From contig NZ_MJAJ01000018.1 of the NCBI RefSeq assembly GCF_001746365.1, positions 143,649 through 195,424 of the forward strand: a stretch of 51,776 nt of DNA, in the 5' to 3' direction. This stretch comes from Streptomyces sp. LUP30 (GTDB lineage Bacteria; Actinomycetota; Actinomycetes; Streptomycetales; Streptomycetaceae). Position numbers and translations under genes: made by a program. The notes beneath the pieces were generated by a model, which saw only the letters and a list, made by a program, of their open reading frames with translations, made no database searches and was not told where the DNA came from. Shown here piece by piece: positions 17,011 to 24,295 of this stretch. Positions within the stretch are counted from its first letter, which is position 1. Each line of letters begins with the position of its first letter.

Positions 17011-17451
17011 TCAGTGCTCAGGTGACTCAACAGCGGCCGATGTGACCAGTTCTGTCAGTACTCCGTGGCAATCCTTGGGGTGCAAGAAGGTGATTCGTGA
17101 CCCCATGGAGCCGCGTCGGGGCTCTTCGTACAGAACGCGTACGCCCTTGGAGCGGATGTCCTCGGCGTCGCCGTCCACATCCGCCGTACCGAAAGCGATG
17201 TGGTGGACGCCCTCGCCGTTCTTGGCGAGCCACTTGCCCACGGCGGAGTCCTCCCGGGTCGGTTCGAGAAGCTGCAGGTAGGAGGCGCCTCCGTCGGACG
17301 TGTCGTTGATCTTGAGCATGGCCTCGCGCACGCCCTGCTCCTCGTTGACCTCGGAGTGGAACACCTCGAAGCCGTATGTGGAACGGTAGAACTCGACGGT
17401 CGTGTCGAGGTCGTGGCAGGCGATCCCGATGTGGTCGATTCGCGTCAGCAT
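17011..17451 (-). CDS. mce: Methylmalonyl-CoA epimerase
   Basis: 146 aa, the usual length. It interconverts (2S)- and (2R)-methylmalonyl-CoA between propionyl-CoA carboxylase and the B12-dependent mutase, and so feeds or drains the polyketide extender pool. It is a vicinal-oxygen-chelate fold enzyme; likely metal ligands are H7 (RIDHIGIA), Q60 (YLQLLEP), H83 or H84 (GVHHIAFG) and E134 (VLTEL). It diverges from the thiolase gene, sharing a 151-base control region, and sits two genes from meaB. I see no ribosome-binding site at the ATG. Confidence 0.95.
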   Translation of the reverse strand: MLTRIDHIGIACHDLDTTVEFYRSTYGFEVFHSEVNEEQGVREAMLKINDTSDGGASYLQLLEPTREDSAVGKWLAKNGEGVHHIAFGTADVDGDAEDIRSKGVRVLYEEPRRGSMGSRITFLHPKDCHGVLTELVTSAAVESPEH

Positions 17452-17602
17452 GATGTCAGTGCAGCGCGCCCGAGGTGGTTACGCAACGTGCGCGCGATCA
17501 CACTGACGGCCCGATGACGGCACGGAGTGCCACTCAGTACATTCGAAGTAAACCCTCGTTCACTCCTCGGCCTGTGCAGGCCGGTAAGGGGAATCGCAGC
17601 TC

Positions 17603-18814
17603 ATGACTGGATCGACTGGCTCCAACGGCACGACCTCGGTGATCGTCGCGGGCGCGCGTACGCCCATGGGACGGCTGCTGGGCTCCCTCAAGTCCTTCTC
17701 CGGCGCCGACCTCGGCGGCTTCGCGATCAAGGCCGCCCTCGACCGTGCCGGGATCGGCGGCGACCAGGTGCAGTACGTGATCATGGGCCAGGTGCTGCAG
17801 GCGGGCGCGGGCCAGATCCCGGCCCGGCAGGCCGCCGTCAAGGCCGGCATCCCGATGAACGTGCCGGCGCTCACCATCAACAAGGTGTGTCTGTCGGGCC
17901 TCGACGCGATCGCGCTCGCGGACCAGCTGATCCGTGCGGGCGAGTTCGACATCGTGGTGGCGGGCGGCCAGGAGTCCATGACCAACGCCCCCCACCTGCT
18001 GCCCAAGTCCCGTGAGGGCTTCAAGTACGGCGCGATCGAGATGCTCGACGCGATGGCGTACGACGGGCTGACCGACGCCTTCGAGAACATCGCGATGGGC
18101 GAGTCGACCGAGAAGCACAACACCCGCCTCGGCATCGCGCGCCCCGAGCAGGACGAGTTCGCCGCCCTGAGCCATCAGCGGGCCGCCGCCGCGCAGAAGA
18201 ACGGCGTCTTCGAGGCCGAGATCACCCCGGTCGAGATCCCGCAGCGCAAGGGCGAGCCGGTCGTCTTCAGCAAGGACGAGGGTATCCGCGCCGACACCAC
18301 GGCGGAGTCCCTGGGCAAGCTCCGCCCGGCGTTCACCCGCGACGGCACGATCACCGCGGGCACCTCCTCGCAGATCTCCGACGGCGCGGCGGCCGTGGTC
18401 GTGATGAGCAAGGCCAAGGCGCAGGAACTCGGCCTGGAGTGGATCGCGGAGATCGGCGCCCACGGCAACGTGGCCGGACCGGACAACTCGCTGCAGTCCC
18501 AGCCCTCCAACGCCATCCTGCACGCGCTGAAGAAGGACGGCCTGGAGGTCGCGGACCTCGACCTGATCGAGATCAACGAGGCCTTCGCCGCCGTCGCGGT
18601 GCAGTCAATGAAGGACCTCGGCGTGTCCACGGAAAAGGTGAACGTCAACGGCGGCGCCATCGCCCTGGGCCACCCGATCGGCATGTCCGGCGCCAGGCTC
18701 GTCCTGCACCTGGCGCTGGAGCTCAAGCGCCGGGGCGGCGGCGTCGGCGCGGCCGCGCTGTGCGGCGGCGGCGGTCAGGGCGACGCGCTGATCGTCCGGG
18801 TGGCCAAGGCCTGA
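17603..18814 (+). CDS. Acetyl-CoA C-acetyltransferase (thiolase)
   Basis: 403 aa thiolase of the biosynthetic type that condenses two acetyl-CoA to acetoacetyl-CoA, or the reverse. The catalytic residues are in place: nucleophile C96 (NKVCLSGLDA), H357 (GHPIG) and C387 (ALCGGGGQG). AAGGGGA precedes the ATG. Its position between mce and meaB is the same as SCO5399. It may supply acetoacetyl-CoA to the ethylmalonyl-CoA pathway or serve short-chain fatty acid turnover; which one cannot be told from sequence. Confidence 0.95.
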   Translation: MTGSTGSNGTTSVIVAGARTPMGRLLGSLKSFSGADLGGFAIKAALDRAGIGGDQVQYVIMGQVLQAGAGQIPARQAAVKAGIPMNVPALTINKVCLSGLDAIALADQLIRAGEFDIVVAGGQESMTNAPHLLPKSREGFKYGAIEMLDAMAYDGLTDAFENIAMGESTEKHNTRLGIARPEQDEFAALSHQRAAAAQKNGVFEAEITPVEIPQRKGEPVVFSKDEGIRADTTAESLGKLRPAFTRDGTITAGTSSQISDGAAAVVVMSKAKAQELGLEWIAEIGAHGNVAGPDNSLQSQPSNAILHALKKDGLEVADLDLIEINEAFAAVAVQSMKDLGVSTEKVNVNGGAIALGHPIGMSGARLVLHLALELKRRGGGVGAAALCGGGGQGDALIVRVAKA

Positions 18815-18944
18815 GCCGTCGTCGAGCCGGACGACCATGGTCGAGCCGGACGACCGGATCCGGCCGGAGCTGACCGGAACCAGCCGGAACCAGCCGGATC
18901 CGACCGCAGACGGGCGGAGTTGAACGGAGCTGAACGGAGCTGTG
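18815..18944 (+). repeat. Short tandem repeats in the thiolase-meaB spacer
   Basis: The 130-base spacer is made of small duplications: TCGAGCCGGACGACC at 18822-18836 and 18841-18855, CCGGAACCAG at 18874-18883 and 18884-18893, and TGAACGGAGC at 18921-18930 and 18931-18940. The last pair duplicates the GGAG that serves as the meaB ribosome-binding site. Confidence 0.75.
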
Positions 18945-19901
18945 ATGCAGGACGTCTCCTCGCTGGCCGCCCAGGCCAGGGAAGGCCGGCCCCGGGCCGT
19001 GGCCCGGCTGATCTCCCTGGTCGAGGGGGCGTCCCCGCAGCTCAGGGAGGTCATGGCGACGCTGGCCCCGCTCACCGGCAACGCCTATGTCGTGGGCCTG
19101 ACCGGTTCGCCGGGCGTGGGCAAGTCCACCACGACCTCCGCGCTCGTCACCGCCTACCGCAGACAGGGCAGGCGGGTCGGCGTGCTGGCCGTCGACCCGT
19201 CCTCGCCGTTCTCCGGCGGCGCGCTGCTCGGCGACCGCGTCCGGATGTCCGAGCACGCCTCGGATCCCGGCGTCTACATCCGTTCCATGGCCACCCGGGG
19301 CCATCTGGGCGGCCTCGCCTGGGCTGCCCCTCAGGCGATCCGCGTGCTGGACGCGGCGGGCTGTGACGTGATCCTGGTCGAGACGGTCGGCGTCGGCCAG
19401 TCGGAGGTCGAGATCGCCTCCCAGGCGGACACCAGCGTGGTGCTGCTCGCCCCCGGCATGGGCGACGGCATCCAGGCCGCCAAGGCCGGGATCCTGGAGA
19501 TCGGCGACGTCTACGTCGTCAACAAGGCCGACCGGGACGGCGCGGACGTCACCGCGCGCGAGCTGAACCACATGCTCGGTCTCGGCGAAGCACGCGCGCC
19601 CGGCGACTGGCGGCCGCCCATCGTGAAGACGGTCGCCTCCCGGGCCGAGGGCGTCGACGACGTCGTCCAGGCGCTGGAGAAGCACCGCGCCTGGATGGAG
19701 GAGCACGGCGTCCTCGCCGAGCGGCGCCGCTCGCGCGCGGCCCGCGAGGTCGAGACGATCGCCGTCACCGCCCTGCGCGAACGCATCGGAGACCTGCACG
19801 GCGACCGCCGGCTGAGCGCGCTCGCCGAACGCATCGTCGCCGGCACCCTGGACCCCTACCGCGCGGCGGACGAACTGGTGGTGGGGCTCACCGAGGGGTG
19901 A
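18945..19901 (+). CDS. meaB: MeaB, G-protein chaperone of methylmalonyl-CoA mutase
   Basis: 318 aa. MeaB (ArgK family) uses GTP to protect B12-dependent acyl-CoA mutases and gate delivery of adenosylcobalamin. Visible are the P-loop GSPGVGKST (residues 54-62), the segment AVDPSSPFSGGALLGDR and the guanine-binding NKADRDGAD. The ATG at 18945 is five bases after GGAG and is preferred to the adjoining GTG at 18942. No mutase gene is in the window; the partner mutase must be elsewhere. A hairpin follows 22 bases after the stop. Confidence 0.94.
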   Translation: MQDVSSLAAQAREGRPRAVARLISLVEGASPQLREVMATLAPLTGNAYVVGLTGSPGVGKSTTTSALVTAYRRQGRRVGVLAVDPSSPFSGGALLGDRVRMSEHASDPGVYIRSMATRGHLGGLAWAAPQAIRVLDAAGCDVILVETVGVGQSEVEIASQADTSVVLLAPGMGDGIQAAKAGILEIGDVYVVNKADRDGADVTARELNHMLGLGEARAPGDWRPPIVKTVASRAEGVDDVVQALEKHRAWMEEHGVLAERRRSRAAREVETIAVTALRERIGDLHGDRRLSALAERIVAGTLDPYRAADELVVGLTEG

Positions 19902-19923
19902 GCAGCCCCCGGGCCGGCCGGAC

Positions 19924-19947
19924 GCCGGCCTGGTGCCGCAGGCCGGC
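19924..19947 (+). terminator. meaB terminator
   Basis: GCCGGCCT (19924-19931) and AGGCCGGC (19940-19947) form a perfect 8-base stem with an 8-base loop just after the meaB stop. Confidence 0.55.
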
Positions 19948-20086
19948 GCCGACGGGTGGAGCCGCACGGCACGACCCGCGGCGGCGCCGTGCCCGCCCGG
20001 CCCGGCGGATCCGTCGGCCGCCCGGGAGCCCGGCGACGCGCGGTGCCGTCGCCCCGGCCCTCACCTCCCGGCCGCCACCAACCCCC

Positions 20087-20132
20087 AGCCGGTGAGCCGG
20101 TGAGCCGGTGAGGCGGTGAGCCGGTCAGCCGG
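20087..20132. repeat. 8-base tandem repeat (AGCCGGTG)
   Basis: Three exact AGCCGGTG units followed by AGGCGGTG, AGCCGGTC and a partial unit, running head to tail. It is a simple minisatellite in non-coding DNA just before the histidine kinase remnant. Confidence 0.8.
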
Positions 20133-20249
20133 ACGGCGGACAGCCGGTCGGCCGTCGGCCGGTCAGGTCAGGTGTCCGGGTTTGCGACCCGGCCCTTGCG
20201 CGCCTCCATCAGCCACTCGCCGCCCGGCGGTTCCACGCCCCAGGCCGCG

Positions 20250-20570
20250 GCGGCATCCGTGGAGGTGGCCGGATCGCGGGGGCAGTGGGGGCGGGTGCCG
20301 GCCAACCTGCTCGACCACGCGCCGCGGCACGCTCGTTCGGTCGGCACGGTGGCCGTGCGGCGCGAGACGACGGGGGATCGGGAGGGTGCGGTCGTCGCCG
20401 CCCACGACGGGACGGGGCCCGAGGTGGAGCTGGAGCGCGTCTTCGAACGCTTCGCACGGCTCGCCGCAGGCCCGCGGCCGGGACGAGGGCGGGGAGGGGC
20501 CGCCGCGGCCGGTGGCCGGCCATCGCCCGGGACATGACTGTCCGCCACGGGGACACGCTCACGGTCCGCC
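20250..20570 (+). pseudogene. Remnant of a sensor histidine kinase (HATPase domain)
   Basis: Three consecutive stretches, each in a different forward frame, line up with the C-terminus of a sensor kinase. The first has an N-box, VAGSRGQWGRVPANLLDHA then PRHARS (from 20265), a degraded G1 box AHDGTGPE and the F-box ERVFERFARL. The second reads ARGRDEGGEG, the usual position of the RDEGGTGLGL G2 box. The third, AIARDMTVRHGDTLTV, matches the closing AIxRxxVxRHGGTLxV. At least two frameshifts and loss of DDGPG and GLGL residues mean it cannot be active. No N-terminal sensor or DHp domain and no response regulator remain. I infer that a two-component system was deleted here. Confidence 0.72.
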
Positions 20571-20636
20571 GGACGCCGGACGCCGGACGCCGGACGCCGG
20601 ACGCCGGACGCGGGACGTCGGACGCGGGACGCCGGA
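20567..20636. repeat. Ten-copy 7-base tandem repeat (CGCCGGA)
   Basis: Six exact CGCCGGA units, then CGCGGGA, CGTCGGA, CGCGGGA and a final CGCCGGA, running directly into the marR terminator. The 7-base period would shift frame with each copy gained or lost. It begins exactly where the kinase remnant ends. Confidence 0.9.
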
Positions 20637-20668
20637 AGGCGGAGCCCTGTTCGAGCTCCGCCTTCCGG
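20632..20668 (-). terminator. marR terminator
   Basis: CCGGAAGGCGGAGC (20632-20645) and GCTCCGCCTTCCGG (20655-20668) form a perfect 14-base stem with a 9-base loop, 25 bases after the marR stop. Confidence 0.88.
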
Positions 20669-20692
20669 ACGGTTCCTGGCCGAGGGGTTCGC

Positions 20693-21169
20693 CTACGGCC
20701 GTCCCCGGTGCCCGCGGAGGTGTTCCGCGACGGGCTTGAGGGCCTTGGAGAGTTCCGCCAGGGCCTCGGGGGAGAGAAGGTCGATGAAGTGCCGCCGCAC
20801 GGAGTCCACATGGTGCGGCGAGACCTTCTGCATCGTCTCCATGCCGTGCTCGGTCAGGACCGCGTACAGGCCGCGGCGGTCCGACTCGCAGTTCTCACGG
20901 CGCACCAGGTCCGCGTTCTCCATGCGGGTGATCTGGTGCGAGAGACGGCTCTTGGACTGGAGGGTGGCGGACGCGAGGTCGCTCATCCGCATCCGGAAGC
21001 CCTCGGACTCGGAGAGGTTCACGAGGATCTCGTAGTCGTTCATGGTCAGGCCGAACGGCTGCAGATCCTTTTCGAGCTGGTACGTCAACAGCCTGTTGAC
21101 GTCCAGATGGGTGCGCCAGGCGCACTGCTCCGCATCGGTCAGCCACCGAGTGGCCGTGTCGGTCTCCAT
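20693..21169 (-). CDS. MarR-family transcriptional regulator
   Basis: 158 aa. A winged helix-turn-helix is evident: FGLTMNDYEILVNLSES, MRMSDLASATLQSKSRLSHQ with ITRMENADLVRR, then the wing ENCESDRRGLYAVLTEHG. Such dimers bind palindromes near their own promoters and are released by small ligands or oxidation. It is followed by a strong terminator and preceded by the AIM24 operon, read in the same direction but 92 bases away. The ATG has a TAGACT box 6 bases upstream and no ribosome-binding site, so it is likely leaderless. Targets are not evident. Confidence 0.92.
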   Translation of the reverse strand: METDTATRWLTDAEQCAWRTHLDVNRLLTYQLEKDLQPFGLTMNDYEILVNLSESEGFRMRMSDLASATLQSKSRLSHQITRMENADLVRRENCESDRRGLYAVLTEHGMETMQKVSPHHVDSVRRHFIDLLSPEALAELSKALKPVAEHLRGHRGRP

Positions 21170-21175
21170 AAATGA

Positions 21176-21181
21176 AGTCTA
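21176..21181 (-). promoter_or_regulatory. -10 box of a probable leaderless marR promoter
   Basis: TAGACT on the reverse strand, six bases before the ATG at 21169, inside an unusually AT-rich 40-base stretch (21165-21205) for this genome. MarR autoregulation would be expected here, but no clear palindrome is seen. Confidence 0.6.
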
Positions 21182-21261
21182 CCTAAAATGTTGAAAGGCG
21201 AACTAGTGAGGGTGGTGTGACGGTGCGCACGCGTTCGATGTCACACTCCGCAGACTACCGC

Positions 21262-22074
21262 TCACAGCCCGAAGCGACGCTGGAGGTCCCCCAGCTGTCC
21301 GGGAAGGCGCGGTGCGCCGGATTGCGCTCCGGGGCCGCCGTGACCACCCGCGCCGGCCCCCGAACCGGGCACTCCCGGCTCGTGCGGAACCGCCCCCGTG
21401 GCCTGCTCCGCCATCAGGATCTCGGTCGACTGCAGCAGGACCGTCCCGGCCCCCACGAACTCGAACTGGTGCTCCTCGCCGGAGGCGCCGCCCAGGCCCG
21501 TCAGTGCACGTAGACCGCCCATCACGCCCGTCATGTACCCGTGGTCGTAGTGGTGGCACGGGGAGGGGCAGTCGGCCCATCCGACGAGCGCCTGGGGGTC
21601 CACCCGGAGGGGAGGTTCCATGAACACCACCGGACCGTTGGACGCGGCCACGAACTTTCCGGTTCCGATCAGCGTGAGGAATCCCGGCACGATCGACTGC
21701 TTGAGCGACAGACTTGGCTGAAAAGCGAGCAGATTGCCCGAGCGAATGGTCAGGTTGCCGTCGTCCAAGTCGTACGAATTCACGTCGAAGGCCCGGTCGG
21801 CGAGGAGCATCTTGCCCGAGCCCTCCGCCACGACCCAGTCGCTCGCGTGCAGAGGCGAATGGAAAGAAGTGCGCACCAGACGGTCCAGCCGGCCGTGTCC
21901 GACGCCGTTGAAGTCGATCGACCCGTAGTAGGCGATCATCTTCCCCTTCTGCAGGAACCACTGGCTCCCCTTGAGCTCCACGCAGAAGGTGTAGTTGTTC
22001 ACGTTGTCGTCGACCGGCAGGGTCATGGGGTCGTACACCGTCGGGCCGCCGCCCGGAGCCCCGTACATGCTCAC
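21262..22074 (-). CDS. AIM24-family protein, third gene of the operon
   Basis: 270 aa. It has the AIM24/DUF124 beta-sandwich pattern (WFLQKGKMIAYYGSIDF, LTLIGTGKFVAA, VFMEPPLRVDPQALVGW) with a longer, glycine-rich, probably disordered C-terminus. This fold is shared with a yeast mitochondrial biogenesis factor; bacterial roles are unknown. The GTG at 22074 overlaps the preceding stop (GTGA), with an ATG two codons later as alternative. It is the most diverged of the three paralogues, with a CPSPCHHYDHGY segment that could bind metal. Confidence 0.85.
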   Translation of the reverse strand: MSMYGAPGGGPTVYDPMTLPVDDNVNNYTFCVELKGSQWFLQKGKMIAYYGSIDFNGVGHGRLDRLVRTSFHSPLHASDWVVAEGSGKMLLADRAFDVNSYDLDDGNLTIRSGNLLAFQPSLSLKQSIVPGFLTLIGTGKFVAASNGPVVFMEPPLRVDPQALVGWADCPSPCHHYDHGYMTGVMGGLRALTGLGGASGEEHQFEFVGAGTVLLQSTEILMAEQATGAVPHEPGVPGSGAGAGGHGGPGAQSGAPRLPGQLGDLQRRFGL

Positions 22075-22721
22075 AGCTTCTCCTCCGACGCCTGGACGAA
22101 CACCGCACCGCTGCCGCTGAGCTCCAGCTGGAACGCCTCGCCGGAGCCGCGGCCCACCATGTCCCGCCAGCCGAGCGCGGTCGACAGCTTGTTGCGGACG
22201 TCGCCGTGGTGGGCGACATAGGCCTGGGGGTCGACATGCACCGGGCGCTGCGGGGTGATGGGGACCTCGAAGACCCCGCCGTGGGCCATCACGGCGACGG
22301 CCCCCTGGCCCTTGAGGGTGGTGGTGAACAGCCCCTGTCCGCTGATCTGGCCGCGGACCATGCCCATGACCCCGCCCTGGGAGCCCAGGAACATCGTGCC
22401 CTGCTGAAGAGTGCCCTCGAAGGCGAGCAGCCGGTCCGCCTCGACGTACAGCGTGTCGCCGGTGAGCCGGATGACCTGGACGTGGTGGCCGCCGTGCCCG
22501 AAGAGGACGGTGCCGCTGCCCTCGACGGTCATCAGCGGGGTGTCCTCGTTCGCGAGCCGTCGGCCGATCATGGACATCACGCCGCCCTGGCCGCCCTGGA
22601 TGTTGGGCGTGAAGGACACCTCGCCGCGGTACGCGAGCATCGCGCCACGCTGGCTGTAGAGCCGCTGGCCGGGGACCACGGTCGCTTCGACGATCTTGGA
22701 GTTGATCTCACGGAACGTCAT
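22071..22721 (-). CDS. AIM24-family protein, second gene of the operon
   Basis: 216 aa from the ATG at 22721, which has GGGGGA eight bases upstream; an ATG three codons earlier (22730) is also possible. The AIM24 pattern is clear: PGQRLYSQRGAMLAYRGEV, MTVEGSGTVLFG, ISGQGLFTTTLKGQG, PVHVDPQAYVAHHGDV. There is no signal peptide or membrane segment. The short distance to the first gene and the GTGA overlap with the third show one operon. Function unknown. Confidence 0.87.
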   Translation of the reverse strand: MTFREINSKIVEATVVPGQRLYSQRGAMLAYRGEVSFTPNIQGGQGGVMSMIGRRLANEDTPLMTVEGSGTVLFGHGGHHVQVIRLTGDTLYVEADRLLAFEGTLQQGTMFLGSQGGVMGMVRGQISGQGLFTTTLKGQGAVAVMAHGGVFEVPITPQRPVHVDPQAYVAHHGDVRNKLSTALGWRDMVGRGSGEAFQLELSGSGAVFVQASEEKL

Positions 22722-22722
22722 G

Positions 22723-23361
22723 TCACACATCCCCCGCGATCGTGTTGCGCTCGCTCGGCTGGACGTATACCAGGCCGTTCCCCTCGAAGCGGATCTGGAA
22801 GGCCTCGCCGCCGCCCTCGCCCATGAAGGTGCGGAACGTCACGCCGGAGTGGAAGGACTGCCGGACGTCGCCCTGGTGCGCGATGTACGCCCCGGGGTCG
22901 ACGGTCAGCGGGTACTGCGGGCTGACGCGCAGCACCACGGCCGGGCCGTCCGAGGTGATCGCGGCCTGGCCGTGCCCCTCGACGGTCGTGGTGAAGAGTC
23001 CGTTGCCCTGGGTCGCGCCGCGGAGCCCGGTGAAGCTCGTCCCCGTCCGCAGCCCGGCGTCGGTCGCGAGCAGATTGCTCGCCTCGACGTACAGCTTGTC
23101 TCCCTGGAGCTGGACGAGGTTGATCTCGGAAGCACGGTCGGCGAACCAGCACGTGCCCTGACCCTTCACCTCCATCACGGTCATCTGCTCGCCGGTGAGC
23201 CGCCGGGTCACCATGCCCCGGATGCCGTCACCGCCGCCGCTGAGCTTCTTGAACGCCATCTGCCCGTCGTACGCGACCATCGAGCCGTTCTTCGCCTTCA
23301 CGGCGTCCCCGGTCATGTCGACGGCGAGCACCTTGCTGCCTTGGAGTCGAAACATCGCCAC
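22723..23361 (-). CDS. AIM24-family protein, first gene of the operon
   Basis: 212 aa from a GTG at 23361 (VAMFRLQGSKVLAVDM). I chose this start because TACCTT lies 6 bases upstream, indicating a leaderless mRNA; the ATG two codons on (23355) is the alternative, and neither has a ribosome-binding site. The AIM24 core is present: KNGSMVAYDGQMAFKKL, QGNGLFTTTVEGHGQA, YPLTVDPGAYIAHQGDV. It heads the three-gene operon and diverges from the DUF3817 gene at 23526. Function unknown. Confidence 0.87.
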   Translation of the reverse strand: MAMFRLQGSKVLAVDMTGDAVKAKNGSMVAYDGQMAFKKLSGGGDGIRGMVTRRLTGEQMTVMEVKGQGTCWFADRASEINLVQLQGDKLYVEASNLLATDAGLRTGTSFTGLRGATQGNGLFTTTVEGHGQAAITSDGPAVVLRVSPQYPLTVDPGAYIAHQGDVRQSFHSGVTFRTFMGEGGGEAFQIRFEGNGLVYVQPSERNTIAGDV

Positions 23362-23367
23362 GCTGCG

Positions 23368-23373
23368 AAGGTA
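23368..23373 (-). promoter_or_regulatory. -10 box of the AIM24 operon (probable leaderless)
   Basis: TACCTT on the reverse strand, six bases before the GTG at 23361. Confidence 0.55.
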
Positions 23374-23525
23374 TCCGCCACCCGGGTGCGCACAACAGCA
23401 CCCGGGGGTGGAGAACGACCCTGAACGCACCCTTAGGGGGACCGTTTGCCACAATGGACGAACGCTTGTGCGTGCATTCACAAACCGTCCTGCCCGACGC
23501 CGTACCTCCCCCCCGAAGGTGACCC

Positions 23526-23870
23526 GTGGACCTGAAGACCGCCTCCGCCATCCGCCGACTGCGTCTGGTCTCCGCGCCCGAGGCCGTGTCCTTTCTCCTG
23601 CTGCTGGTCTGCTCCGTGCTGAAGCGGACCACCGACTTCAACGCGGTGCCCGTGATGGGCATGGTCCACGGCGTGCTGTTCGTGCTGTACGTGCTCTTCT
23701 GGGCGGACGCCTGGAACCGGGCCAAGTGGTCCCTGAGGACCGCAGCCCTCTACTTCGTCCTCTCGGTCCTGCCGACCGGCGGTTTCTTCGCCGAGCGCAA
23801 GCTGCGCCGTGAGGCCGAGGACGCGGTCATCGCCTCCCGCGCCCGCAGCGAAGGCGTGGTGAACGCGTGA
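23526..23870 (+). CDS. DUF3817 small integral membrane protein (copy 1)
   Basis: 114 aa with three hydrophobic segments (around residues 18-35, 42-60 and 72-87) and the family motifs VHGVLFVLYVLFWADAWN and LPTGGFFAERKLRRE. The GTG at 23526 follows GAAGGTGA. Its stop overlaps the next gene's GTG (GTGA), so the two are coupled. DUF3817 proteins are widespread in Actinobacteria with no established function. A second copy lies at 25942. Confidence 0.87.
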   Translation: MDLKTASAIRRLRLVSAPEAVSFLLLLVCSVLKRTTDFNAVPVMGMVHGVLFVLYVLFWADAWNRAKWSLRTAALYFVLSVLPTGGFFAERKLRREAEDAVIASRARSEGVVNA

Positions 23871-24160
23871 TCGTCGCCTTCTCGGTCACCCCGCTGGGCG
23901 TCGGCGAGGACGTCGGCGAGTACGTCGCCGAAGCCGTCCGCGTCGTCCGCGAGTCGGGCCTGCCGAACCGCACCGACGCCATGTTCACCTCCGTCGAGGG
24001 TGAATGGGACGAGGTGATGGACGTCGTCCGGCGCGCCGTGGCCGCCGTCGAGGAACGCGCCCCCAGGGTCTCCCTGGTCCTGAAGGCGGACATCCGCCCC
24101 GGCGTGACCGACGGCCTGACCTCGAAGGTGGCGACCGTGGAGCGGCACCTGGCTCCGTAG
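23867..24160 (+). CDS. MTH1187-family thiamine-binding protein
   Basis: 97 aa, ferredoxin-like fold of the MTH1187/YkoF-like (DUF77) family: MIVAFSVTPLGVGEDVGEYV, FTSVEGEWDEVMDVVRRAV, RVSLVLKADIRPG. Members bind thiamine or a related ligand. It is translationally coupled to the DUF3817 gene upstream, suggesting a membrane-linked role. Ligand is inferred from the family. Confidence 0.87.
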   Translation: MIVAFSVTPLGVGEDVGEYVAEAVRVVRESGLPNRTDAMFTSVEGEWDEVMDVVRRAVAAVEERAPRVSLVLKADIRPGVTDGLTSKVATVERHLAP

Positions 24161-24295
24161 CCCCCTGAACACCCGTCCGGCCGGTCACCCGAACGGACAC
24201 GGAGAGGCGGGGTTGCCGCCCGAACCGCATGGCTAGTGTCTCCCGGAGTCGATCATGTGACGCGCGACGGCGCGGCGCCTGAAGGGGAGTGTGCG

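Larger units (their letters stand above)
19902..20692. other. 791-base gene-poor, repeat-rich interval
   Basis: Between meaB and marR no intact gene is supported. The interval holds a meaB terminator hairpin, an 8-base tandem repeat (20087-20132), the frame-broken remains of a histidine kinase ATPase domain (about 20250-20570), a 7-base tandem repeat (20567-20636) and the marR terminator. In S. coelicolor I recall a two-component pair (SCO5403/SCO5404) in this position. Confidence 0.6.

Noticed and set aside
13362..17045. A 1227-codon open frame antisense to scy
   Set aside because: Mirror image of the coiled-coil repeat (Leu/Gly/Arg-rich), no ribosome-binding site, runs across the epimerase boundary.
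17452..17602. Specific promoters between mce and the thiolase gene
   Set aside because: No pair of boxes at acceptable spacing was clear on either strand, so none is annotated.
20116..20739. Open frames of 100-300 codons across the meaB-marR interval
   Set aside because: They run through the 7-base repeat and marR terminator; only the kinase-like pieces make sense and they are in different frames.
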